Of a DNA stretch of 64,000 nucleotides, positions 42,623-54,441 are shown one piece after another. The number at the start of each line of letters is the position of its first letter. Within the stretch, counting starts at the first letter, position 1. Below the pieces are notes generated by a model. The model was not told the origin of the DNA. It saw only the letters and a list, made by a program, of their open reading frames with translations, and did no database searches. A program made the translations under genes and the position numbers. The stretch comes from Nocardioides sp. cx-173 (GTDB lineage: Bacteria > Actinomycetota > Actinomycetes > Propionibacteriales > Nocardioidaceae): positions 2,127,001 to 2,191,000 of the forward strand of contig NZ_CP088262.1 in assembly GCF_021117365.1 (NCBI RefSeq), in the 5' to 3' direction.

Positions 42623-43168
42623 ATGCCGTTCTGCACCGCGTGTGGCAGGCAGAACCCGGACGACGCCCGCTTCTGCGCGCAGTGCGGCACCAGGCTGGTG
42701 AGCGTGGACAGCAGTGGCGTGTCCACCGACTCCTTCCCGGGGCCCGGCGAGTCGGTGGGGGACTCCACCGCCACCATCCAGATCGGCACCGCAGGCGAGC
42801 GGGCCGAGACCTCCGACCGCCAGCTGAACCCCGTCGACGCCGCCGCGGTCGACGCGCTGCCGACCGGCCACGCGCTGCTCGTCGTGCAGAAGGGCCCGGG
42901 CTCGGGCAGCCGCTTCCTCCTGGACGCGGACGTCACCCACGCCGGCAGGCACCCGGACAGCGAGATCTTCCTGGACGACGTCACGGTCTCGCGCCAGCAC
43001 GCCGTCTTCGACCGGACCTCCGAGGGCTTCACGGTCAGCGACGTGGGCAGCCTCAACGGCACCTACGTCAACCGCGACCGGATCGAGAAGGTCCAGCTCA
43101 AGGACGGCGACGAGGTGCAGATCGGCAAGTACCGGCTGGTCTTCTTCTCCGGGCACGAGGACGCCTGA
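42623..43168 (+). CDS. garA: FHA-domain metabolic regulator GarA
   Basis: GarA is a phospho-regulated FHA protein that inhibits 2-oxoglutarate dehydrogenase and glutamate dehydrogenase in mycobacteria (OdhI in corynebacteria). Here a zinc ribbon comes first (FCTACGRQNPDDARFCAQCG), then a linker with Thr-rich SVGDSTATIQIG near residue 45-60 in place of the mycobacterial ETTS phosphosite, then the FHA domain: GSRFLLDADVTHAGRHPDSEIFL in part, VSRQHAVFD, and GSLNGTYVNRDRI. The FHA ligands Arg, Ser, His and Asn are present. The N-terminal ribbon is an addition relative to short GarA proteins. ATG 42623 stands behind GGAGG. Confidence 0.88.
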   Translation: MPFCTACGRQNPDDARFCAQCGTRLVSVDSSGVSTDSFPGPGESVGDSTATIQIGTAGERAETSDRQLNPVDAAAVDALPTGHALLVVQKGPGSGSRFLLDADVTHAGRHPDSEIFLDDVTVSRQHAVFDRTSEGFTVSDVGSLNGTYVNRDRIEKVQLKDGDEVQIGKYRLVFFSGHEDA

Positions 43169-43170
43169 GC

Positions 43171-43920
43171 GTGTCGGCCTCCTCGGCGCCGAGCAGCGCG
43201 GCCGGTGGCTCGCGCGCGCGCATGAACATCGGGCAGGTGCTCGACCAGCTCCGCGCCGACTATCCCGGCATCACCATCCCCAAGATCCGCTTCCTGGAGG
43301 ACAAGGGGCTGATCAAGCCCGAGCGCACCCCCTCGGGCTACCGGAAGTTCTCCGCCGCCGACGTCGAGCGGCTGCGCTACGTGCTGCGCATGCAGCGTGA
43401 CCACTACCTGCCGCTGAAGGTCATCGGCGAGCACCTCGACGCCATCGACCGCGGGCTGGAGCCGCCGCCGATCGAGGCGGTCGTCCCGACGGTGCCGACG
43501 GTCGCGCTCGCGGCCGACGGCCTGCCCAGCGCCGAGTCGTTCGCCCGCCGGGACTCGCTGCGCCTCTCGCGCCGTGAGCTCGTCAAGATCGCGGGCATCA
43601 CCGACGAGCTGCTGGTGCAGCTGGAGCAGTTCGGGCTGGTGAGCCCGCGCACCGGCACGGGCCACTTCGACACCGACGCGCTGGTCATCGCCCAGACCGC
43701 GCGCGAGCTGGCCGAGTTCGGCTTCGAGCCTCGGCACCTGCGCGCGTTCAAGACCTCCGCCGACCGCGAGATCGGGCTCGTCGAGCAGGTCGTGGCTCCC
43801 CTCAAGAACGGCCGCGACGCCGCCGCGCGCGCGCGGGCCGACGACGCCGTCTCCGAGATCGCGGCCCTCTCCGTGCGGCTGCACGCGACGCTGGTCAAGG
43901 CCGGGCTGCGCTCGAGCTGA
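43171..43920 (+). CDS. ftsR: MerR-family transcriptional regulator FtsR
   Basis: Counterpart of Rv1828 and corynebacterial FtsR, which controls ftsZ and cell division. The MerR winged helix reads MNIGQVLDQLRADYPGITIPKIRFLEDKGLI in part, with RTPSGYRKFSAADVERLRYVLRMQ following. The second half (SLRLSRRELVKIAGITDELLVQLEQFGLV) is a further helix-turn-helix-like region typical of the subgroup, without metal cysteines. The GTG start lies 2 bp after the garA stop. ATG at MNIGQV would remove 17 residues and is an alternative. Confidence 0.85.
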   Translation: MSASSAPSSAAGGSRARMNIGQVLDQLRADYPGITIPKIRFLEDKGLIKPERTPSGYRKFSAADVERLRYVLRMQRDHYLPLKVIGEHLDAIDRGLEPPPIEAVVPTVPTVALAADGLPSAESFARRDSLRLSRRELVKIAGITDELLVQLEQFGLVSPRTGTGHFDTDALVIAQTARELAEFGFEPRHLRAFKTSADREIGLVEQVVAPLKNGRDAAARARADDAVSEIAALSVRLHATLVKAGLRSS

Positions 43921-43982
43921 GCGCCGTACCCCTGCCGGTGCTGGGCGTTCCGGCCTCTCCGGGGCGGGAGTAGGGTGGTCGT

Positions 43983-44459
43983 ATGCGGGAAGTCGATGTC
44001 ATGGGAGTCCGGGTGGAGATGCCCTCCAACCAGCCGATCGTCCTGCTGCGGGAGGTCTCGGGGGAGCGGTACCTGCCGATCTGGATCGGGGCCGTCGAGG
44101 CCACGGCGATCGCGTTCGCCCAGCAGGGCGTCGTACCCCCACGACCGCTGACGCACGACCTGATGAAGAACGTGCTCGAGGCCATCGGCACCGAGCTCAC
44201 CGAGGTCCGCATCACCGACGTCAAGGACGGCATCTTCTTCGCCACCCTCGTCTTCGCCACCGGCACCGAGGTCAGCGCCCGTCCCTCCGACTCGATCGCC
44301 CTCGCCCTGCGCACCGGCACCAAGATCGTCTGCGCCGAGGAGGTGCTCGACGAGGCCGGCCTCGCCGTCCCGGCCGAGCAGGAGGACGAGGTGGAGAAGT
44401 TCCGGGAGTTCCTGGACCACGTCACGCCCGAGGACTTCGAGTCCACGCCCGAACAGTGA
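43983..44459 (+). CDS. Bifunctional nuclease-domain protein (DUF151)
   Basis: A 158-residue DUF151/BFN protein, counterpart of Rv1829. The domain runs MGVRVEMPSNQPIVLLREV, YLPIWIGAVEATAIAFAQQG, RPLTHDLMKNVLEAIG, VRITDVKDGIFFATL and ARPSDSIALALRTG, all conserved blocks. Plant BFN proteins cut RNA and single-stranded DNA; in bacteria activity is poorly defined. It forms a stable neighbourhood with the two MerR genes. The ATG has a weak upstream AGGG. Confidence 0.88.
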   Translation: MREVDVMGVRVEMPSNQPIVLLREVSGERYLPIWIGAVEATAIAFAQQGVVPPRPLTHDLMKNVLEAIGTELTEVRITDVKDGIFFATLVFATGTEVSARPSDSIALALRTGTKIVCAEEVLDEAGLAVPAEQEDEVEKFREFLDHVTPEDFESTPEQ

Positions 44460-44481
44460 CCCTCAAGTAGAGGTTGAGGGT
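44459..44481. promoter_or_regulatory. Perfect inverted repeat ACCCTCAA-N7-TTGAGGGT before merR
   Basis: The 8-bp arms are exact complements. The core CCTCAA-N7-TTGAGG equals the site at 42568. It starts at the DUF151 stop and ends 21 bp before the -35 element of the next gene, a position suited to activation or autoregulation by a MerR protein. Confidence 0.55.
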
Positions 44482-44502
44482 TGCGACACGCCGCGGTTGT
44501 CT

Positions 44503-44531
44503 TTGACCGGCCCGGCGTTCGGGCTTACCTT
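44503..44531 (+). promoter_or_regulatory. Promoter of the second merR gene
   Basis: TTGACC (44503-44508) and TACCTT (44526-44531) are separated by 17 bp, the best -35/-10 pair in the window. The leader to GTG 44634 is about 95 bases. Confidence 0.5.
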
Positions 44532-44633
44532 GGGATGTCTCTGTTGTAACTCCACCGTTGTGGTTGTGCCCTCCCGGGTCGGCCCGTCCTTCCCCGGAGC
44601 TACGTTCAACGGAGTAGACCCACGGAGGACCGT

Positions 44634-45236
44634 GTGAACGAGCACCAGCCTGAAGCCGGCACGAGCGCGGACGCAGTCGAGGCCGTCGAGGCCGCCGAGG
44701 AGCAAGGCCTCCTCTTCACCGACGACGTCTCGCCGCTGCCCAGCGACCTGGGCTATCGAGGTCCGACCGCGTGCAACGCCGCCGGCATCACCTACCGCCA
44801 GCTCGACTACTGGGCCCGCACTGGCCTGATCGAGCCCACCGTGCGCGGCGCCACCGGCTCCGGCTCGCAGCGGCTCTACTCCTTCCGCGACATCTTGATC
44901 CTCAAGGTCATCAAGCGCCTGCTCGACGCCGGCATCTCGCTGCAGCAGATCCGCACCGCGGTCTCGCACCTGCGCGAGCGCGGTACCGACGACCTGACCC
45001 GCGTCACGCTCATGAGCGACGGCGCCTCGGTCTACGAGTGCACCAGCAACGACGAGGTCATCGACCTGCTCCAGGGCGGCCAGGGCGTCTTCGGCATCGC
45101 CATCGGCGGGGTCTGGCGCGAGATCGAGGGCACCCTCGCCGAGCTCCCCAGCGAGCGCGCCGCCGACGACACCGCCGCCACCCCGTCGGCCAACGACGAG
45201 CTCGCCGCCCGCCGCGCCGCCCGCCAGACCGGCTGA
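44634..45236 (+). CDS. MerR-family regulator (Rv1830-like)
   Basis: A 200-residue MerR protein. The DNA-binding part is GYRGPTACNAAGITYRQLDYWARTGLIEP in part, then SGSQRLYSFRDILILKVIKRLLDAGISLQQIRTAV in part. The effector end contains DGASVYECTSNDEVIDLLQGGQGVFGIAIG in part, a small domain typical of the Rv1830 group, without cysteines for metal. The acidic N-terminus of 40 residues precedes the helix-turn-helix. A perfect palindrome and a good promoter precede the gene, which suggests autoregulation. A terminator follows. Confidence 0.86.
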   Translation: MNEHQPEAGTSADAVEAVEAAEEQGLLFTDDVSPLPSDLGYRGPTACNAAGITYRQLDYWARTGLIEPTVRGATGSGSQRLYSFRDILILKVIKRLLDAGISLQQIRTAVSHLRERGTDDLTRVTLMSDGASVYECTSNDEVIDLLQGGQGVFGIAIGGVWREIEGTLAELPSERAADDTAATPSANDELAARRAARQTG

Positions 45237-45256
45237 CCGCCTTCTCCAGCTCCGGC

Positions 45257-45285
45257 GGACTCGCCACCCTCGAGGTGGCGGGTCC
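45257..45285 (+). terminator. Terminator after the Rv1830-like merR gene
   Basis: A 12-bp stem (GGACTCGCCACC with GGTGGCGGGTCC, one T-G wobble) around a 5-base loop, 20 bp after the stop, followed by GTCGTCATTT. Confidence 0.7.
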
Positions 45286-45325
45286 GTCGTCATTTCGGCT
45301 CGCGCTCCCGGCCGGTCGGCCCGCG

Positions 45326-45380
45326 GTTTGGTCACAAACCGCAGGAATCGGCGAGGAGAACCTGCGGATTGTGACCAAAC
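45326..45380. repeat. Long intergenic palindrome (GTTTGGTCACAAAC family), copy 1
   Basis: GTTTGGTCACAAACCGCAGG and its complement at 45361-45380 pair over 20 bp with one mismatch around a 15-base loop. The same arms recur at 63736-63796. It lies between the merR terminator and the glycine riboswitch. Confidence 0.75.
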
Positions 45381-45477
45381 CACGGGCCGGACCCCCACCC
45401 CGGGGCCCCACGACACGAGACGAGGAGTCCAGGTGGGGAGGGCCGGGTTGCTAGGCTGGCCAGGCTGACTGATCCCG

Positions 45478-45667
45478 CACGGGAGAGTCTTCGCTCGCCG
45501 GCCAGGCACCTCCGCGTCACCCAGGCACCATCAGCACTTTCGTACGACGGCCGTCGGGAACGGAGCGCCGAAGGGGCAATTCCTCCCCGGAACCTCTCAG
45601 GCGCCAGGACCGTGCGGAGCAGGCAACTCTGAAGGGGCGACGCCGTCCCGACAGAGGGGGAGGGCGC
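45478..45667 (+). ncRNA. Glycine riboswitch (gcvT motif) upstream of gcvP
   Basis: The conserved blocks of the gcvT motif occur in order: CGGGAGAG, GGAGCGCCGAAGGGGCAA, CTCCCCGGAACCTCTCAGG, AGGACCG, then GGCAACTCTGAAGGGGCGACG and CCGACAGAGGGGGAGG. I read one complete aptamer followed by a second-aptamer-like or ghost stem. Glycine binding is expected to turn on gcvP expression. The RNA ends about 40 bases before the gcvP GTG. Confidence 0.9.
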
Positions 45668-45709
45668 AGGTGCCCCACGACCTCGACCCCGCTGCCTGAG
45701 GAGACCCCC

Positions 45710-48573
<2,864 letters not shown>

Positions 48574-48577
<4 letters not shown>

Positions 48578-49842
48578 GTGCCGACCGGCAGGCCCGGCTG
48601 GTCGCCGTGCAGGCGGCCGGCCGCCTGCCCTCGGTCGTGGCCGGGGTGCTCCGGGAGGGCGAGCTCGCCTGGACCGGCACGGTCGGCGGGTCGCTCGCCG
48701 ATCGCTACCGGATCGGGTCGATCACCAAGACCCTCACCGCGGTGGCCGTCCTCCAGCTGCGTGACGAAGGGCTGCTGTCCCTCGACGACCCCATCGGGGC
48801 CGTGATCCCCGAGACCGGGTACGCCGCCGCGACGGTGCGCGAGCTCCTGTCGCACACGTCGGGCATGCAGAGCGAGCCGGTGGGCTCGTGGTGGGAGCGC
48901 TCACCCGGCGTGGACTTCGCGACCCTGGTCGCGGCCAACGACGGCTCCGGCGCGGTGCTGCCACCCGGCGAGTTCCACTACTCCAACCTCGGCTACGGCC
49001 TGCTCGGCGAGGCGGTCGCCCGGCTGCGTGGCGTGCCCTGGTGGGAGGTGGTGTCGCAGCGGGTCCTGGCGCCCCTGGGCATGGCCGACACGACGTACGC
49101 CGACGAGGCGCCCGCCGCGCAGGGGTGGAGCGTGGACCACTTCGCCGGCACGCTGACGCCCGAGCCGCATCACGACACGGTCGCCATGGCGGCGGCCGGC
49201 CAGCTCTGGAGCACGGTGGCCGATCTGGCCCGGCTCGGCGCCTTCCTCGCCGCCGGCAACCCCGACGTGCTGGCCCCCGCCACGCTGCGCGAGATGACCG
49301 AGCCCACCAGCCAGACCTACGGCCTGGGGCTGTGGCTGGCCGACCAGGACGGGCGTCGCTGGGTCGGACACCCCGGCTCCATGCCCGGCTTCCAGGCCTG
49401 CCTGTTCGTCGACCCGGCCACCGGAGACGGGGTCGTGGCGCTGTCGTCCTCGACGACCGGGCTCGACGCGCGCCGCCTCCCGCACCTGCTGCTCGGCGAG
49501 GATCCGCTGCCCGACGTGACGCCCTGGGTGCCGTCGACCGACGTACCCGAGGCGGTGGCCGAGCTGCTCGGCCTGTGGTTCTGGGGCAACAGCGCCCAGG
49601 AGCTGCGCTGGCACAACGACACCCTGCACCTGCGCAGCCTGGCCGCCGGCGAGCTGACCGACGTCTTCGAGGTCCGCGACGACCGGATCGTCGGCGTCGC
49701 GGGCTACCACCGAGGCGAGACCATGCAGGTGGTGCGCCGCCCCGACGGGTCCGTCTCCCACCTCGAGTGCGCGACGTTCGTCTTCACCCGCACCCCCTAC
49801 GACCCGCTGGCCCCGATCCCGGGCGGCGCTCGGTCCGGCTGA
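48574..49842 (+). CDS. Beta-lactamase-fold serine hydrolase (class C / PBP-like)
   Basis: A penicillin-recognising-type serine hydrolase. SITK in [17 protein letters not shown] is the SxxK nucleophile motif, YSN in [13 protein letters not shown] is the second motif, and [11 protein letters not shown] supplies the third (HxG in place of KTG). No signal peptide is visible, so it is probably a cytosolic esterase/peptidase rather than a resistance enzyme. The C-terminal 100 residues form an added beta domain ([11 protein letters not shown] onward) as in EstB/Pab87-like proteins. The GTG start overlaps the gcvP stop. Confidence 0.85.
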
Positions 49843-49846
49843 CCGC

Positions 49847-50236
49847 TCAGGAGTGGAGTCCCTCCGGGGGCGGTCCGGACCGGTCGCCGAGGGCGGCGAC
49901 GAGTGAGGCCAGGCCGAGGAGGAGTGCGAGCGCGACCAGCGCCCACGACCAGCCGTTCACGAGGTGGCCGGCGCGGGCCTGGGCGCCGACCAGGCTGGCC
50001 AGCTGCACCGTCACGGCGACCACCCAGGGCCACGGGCTACGGCGGACGGCCAGTGCGGTCGCGGCGAGCACGACGGGCGAGAGTAGGACCCAGGCCAGCC
50101 AGGCGGCGTAGCCGGGATGGCCGTGGCTGCGCAGCCACTGCGCCAGCTCGACCACGTCGGCCCCGTCGGCGAGGACCGCGTACGCCGTCAGAGCCGCGAT
50201 CGCCACGAAGGCCGCGGCGCTCAGCCGGAAGATCAA
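49847..50236 (-). CDS. Small four-helix membrane protein, unknown
   Basis: A 129-residue protein with hydrophobic helices at about 5-22, 45-63, 68-87 and 95-115. ELAQWLRSHGHPGYAAWLAWVLL between helices 1 and 2 looks like a re-entrant or amphipathic loop. I recognise no family. It overlaps the stop of the next upstream gene by 4 bp and converges on the serine hydrolase gene, ending 4 bp from it. Confidence 0.6.
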   Translation of the reverse strand: MIFRLSAAAFVAIAALTAYAVLADGADVVELAQWLRSHGHPGYAAWLAWVLLSPVVLAATALAVRRSPWPWVVAVTVQLASLVGAQARAGHLVNGWSWALVALALLLGLASLVAALGDRSGPPPEGLHS

Positions 50237-50811
50237 TCGCCGTCCTCGCCGACCATCTGGCCGTCCTTGACCCCGGCGATGCAGGACCGGCCGTCGTCCT
50301 CCTCGACGAGCAGGACCAGGTCGAGCGTCCTGCCCTGCAGCGCCTCCTCGTCGCTGGTGGCTTGCACCCGGAAGCTGCCGGTCGCGTCGCCCTCGACATC
50401 GCTGATCACGTAGTCCATGTCGGGGTCGTCGGTGCCGGCCTCCTGCTTGCCCTCGGCGATCAGGAAATCGAGCTGGGCACGCTGATTCTCGGTCGGGGCC
50501 TTGCAGAGCAGGTCGATGCCGGCGCCCACATCGAGGTCCTCGGCGGCCTCGACCGCCTGGTCGGCGACCTCCTGGACGCTCGAGGCGTCACCACCGGTGA
50601 AGGCGAAGACCGCACCGCCGATGCCCAGCATCAGCACGAGCACGCCGCCGGCGACGTACCAGCCGAGCCGCGACGGCGACGACGGCGGGGGACCGGCCGC
50701 AGGAGGCCCGGCCGGAGGCGGCCCTGAGGGCGGCGGCGACGGAGGACCGGCGGGCGGCGGGCCGGGGGACCGGGAGTCGGACATGTCCTGCATGGTGCCG
50801 TTCGCCGACAC
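50233..50811 (-). CDS. Proline-rich membrane-anchored protein with extracytoplasmic domain
   Basis: A cytoplasmic Pro/Gly/Ser-rich tail (repeats of PPPAGPPS type, about residues 15-48), one helix (WYVAGGVLVLMLGIGGAVFAF, about 50-70, quoted in part as VAGGVLVLMLGIGG) and a 120-residue acidic outer domain with two Cys (LLCKAP, RSCIAG). The architecture is common in actinobacteria (DUF4878-like, a weak resemblance). The start is unsure: GTG 50811, ATG 50793 or ATG 50784; none has a strong ribosome site. Coupled by ATGA to the small membrane protein gene. Confidence 0.6.
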   Translation of the reverse strand: MSANGTMQDMSDSRSPGPPPAGPPSPPPSGPPPAGPPAAGPPPSSPSRLGWYVAGGVLVLMLGIGGAVFAFTGGDASSVQEVADQAVEAAEDLDVGAGIDLLCKAPTENQRAQLDFLIAEGKQEAGTDDPDMDYVISDVEGDATGSFRVQATSDEEALQGRTLDLVLLVEEDDGRSCIAGVKDGQMVGEDGD

Positions 50812-50892
50812 ACCTCAAACCTGCCCGCTCAGGAGTGGGCGTCCCAGAGCCGCTCGGCACGCGGCGGCCGGGGGACGCCGCAATCGGACGAC

Positions 50893-52286
50893 CTACATCG
50901 CCTGGGAGACGCTCGACATGTTGAAGTCCGGCACCCGCAGGGCGGGCGTGGCGGTGCGGGAGAAGTAGTCGTCGCCCCACTCCCTGCTGAAGCTCGGGAC
51001 GGTCGCGGAGGCGGCGGTGAAGCGGCGCAGCAGGTCGACCGGGCTCTCGTTGAAGCGGAAGTTGTTCACCGAGCCGGTGATCTCGCCCCCCTCCACCAGG
51101 TAGACCCCGTCGCGGGTCAGTCCGGTGAGCAGCAGGCTCTGCGGGTCGACCTCGCGGATGTACCACAGGCAGGTCAGCAGCAGGCCGCGCTCGGTGCCGG
51201 CCACCAGGTCAGCCACCGACCCCTGGCCACCGTCCACGTCGAGCACCAGGTTGTCGACGACCGGAGTGACCGGCTGGTGGGTCATCTCGGCGCTGTGGCG
51301 GGTCTGCAGCAGGGACGTGAGCTCGCCGTCGCGCAGCCAGTCGGTGCGCGCGAGAGGCAGGCCGTTGTCGAAGACCGACGTCTCGTTGCCCGAGGAGGAG
51401 GCCACCACGAACGGGGCGCACTCCAGAGCGGCGTACGCCGGGTCGGAGTAGAGGTGGACGCCGGGGGAGGTGAGGCGCTCGCCGATGCGGGTGCCGCCGC
51501 CGCGCTTGCTGAAGACCGACTGGCCCTCCCACGCGACCCGGGCTCCGGCAGACCAGTAGGCGTCGATCATCAGGTCGGCCACGGCCGTGGGCGGCAGGAT
51601 CGTGTCGTAGCGGCCGGCCGGCAGGTCCACCCGGCGCGAGCCCCAGGCCAGCCGGCGCTCGAGCTCGGCGTCGAGCGCGAGCGCGTCCACGCCGGAGAAG
51701 TCACGCGTGGCGCCGCCGACCCACGCGCTCTCGGTGAGCGCGGCGTTCTTGCCGGTGCACCCGTAGTGCCCGGTCGGCTGCACGTGACGCAGGCGCAGGC
51801 CGGTGGTGGAGCCGAGGTACGTCGTCGTCAGCTCGTGGTTGACGAACCCGTAGAGCACCCGACCCGCCCCGCTCGCCCGCCCGAAGGCCTCGCCGAGGGC
51901 GGGGGCGAAGTCGTCGTAGACGTGCACGTCGGTCGGCACCGGCGCGTTGTCCCAGTCGGGGGAGGCGGCACCGCGGACCAGGTCGGCGGCGTCCTCCGCC
52001 GGCGACGACGCGCGCGCGGCGGCGTCGGCCTTCTCGACCAGCGCCGTGACCTGCGCCTGGGTGCTGGCGGCCCCGCTGACCGACGCGGTCGCCACGCCGT
52101 GCGCGGTGCGGATGAAGGACACCACGGTGGCGGTGATGCCATGCATCACGCCGTTGGTGGTGAGCGTGTTGTTGGCCCAGCGCAGGTTGGCGCTGGTCGC
52201 GTCGCGGACGATGACGATGCAGTCGTCGGCCGTGGTGACCGCGAGCGCCTGGTCGACCAGGGACTGGGGGGTGGCGAGCGTGGTCA

Positions 52287-52287
<1 letters not shown>
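50893..52287 (-). CDS. tldE: TldE/PmbA-like component of the TldD/E metalloprotease
   Basis: TldD and TldE form a heteromeric metalloprotease that trims unfolded or modified peptides, for example microcin leaders. TldE lacks the HExxxH zinc motif itself, as here. Family blocks are [22 protein letters not shown]-like [39 protein letters not shown] and [28 protein letters not shown] in part. The 464 residues are full length. Its ATG overlaps the tldD stop by one base (TGATG), so the two are translated in step. Confidence 0.9.
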
Positions 52288-53846
<1,559 letters not shown>

Positions 53847-53928
53847 GGAGCGAACCTATCCGACCGCGCGAGCGGTTTTCGCGCTCGGTGGCGGGGTACC
53901 GGCCCGCTCCCACGACCTGAGGAGATCC

Positions 53929-54405
53929 ATGACCGAGGACGGTGACCAGCGGCGCCTGGTCGAGCTGATCGACGACATCCCGATCGCCATGCTGACGACG
54001 TTCGGGCCAGACGGTCCGCGCAGCCTGCCGATGGCGCGTCAAGAGGTCGAGCCGGGCGCCGAGATGTGGTTCATCACCGCCCGCGACACCGACCACGTGC
54101 GGGCGATCCAGGCCGAGCCGCGGGTGGCCCTGACGTTCGCGGCCCGGGACTCGTGGGTCGCCGTCACCGGGCGCGCCCACGTCATCGACGACCAGGCCAA
54201 GCTCGAGGAGCTCTGGAACACCTTCGCGGAGGCCTGGCTGCCCGGCGGCCCGGAGAACGACCAGGCCGTGCTGCTGCGCGTGGACGCCGAGCGCGGCGAG
54301 TACTGGGACACCCCCGGTGGCAAGGTCGCCTCGCTGGTCAGCTTCGCCAAGACCAAGCTCGGCGGCGACACGTTCGACGCCGACCACGGGACCGTCACGA
54401 CGTGA
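53929..54405 (+). CDS. Pyridoxamine 5'-phosphate oxidase-family protein (general stress protein 26-like)
   Basis: A split-barrel flavin- or F420-binding protein of 158 residues. IAMLTTFGPDGPRSLPM is the first strand pair, EMWFITARDTDHVRAIQAEPRVALTF is the typical second block (quoted in part), WVAVTGRAHVIDD follows, and the C-terminal EYWDTPGGKVASLVSFAK is characteristic of the general-stress-26 group. The cofactor and substrate are unknown. ATG 53929 has GAGGAG six bases upstream; the frame further up is shadow of tldD. Its stop lies in a 13-bp tandem repeat. Confidence 0.85.
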   Translation: MTEDGDQRRLVELIDDIPIAMLTTFGPDGPRSLPMARQEVEPGAEMWFITARDTDHVRAIQAEPRVALTFAARDSWVAVTGRAHVIDDQAKLEELWNTFAEAWLPGGPENDQAVLLRVDAERGEYWDTPGGKVASLVSFAKTKLGGDTFDADHGTVTT

Positions 54406-54441
54406 TCACTCCCGCTGATCACTCCCGCTGATCACTTCCGC
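54403..54441. repeat. Three 13-bp tandem units holding TGATCA at convergent gene ends
   Basis: TGATCACTCCCGC occurs at 54403 and 54416, with TGATCACTTCCGC at 54429. Each unit contains TGATCA, a stop codon on both strands; the PPOX gene stops in unit 1 and sbcC in unit 3. Confidence 0.8.
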
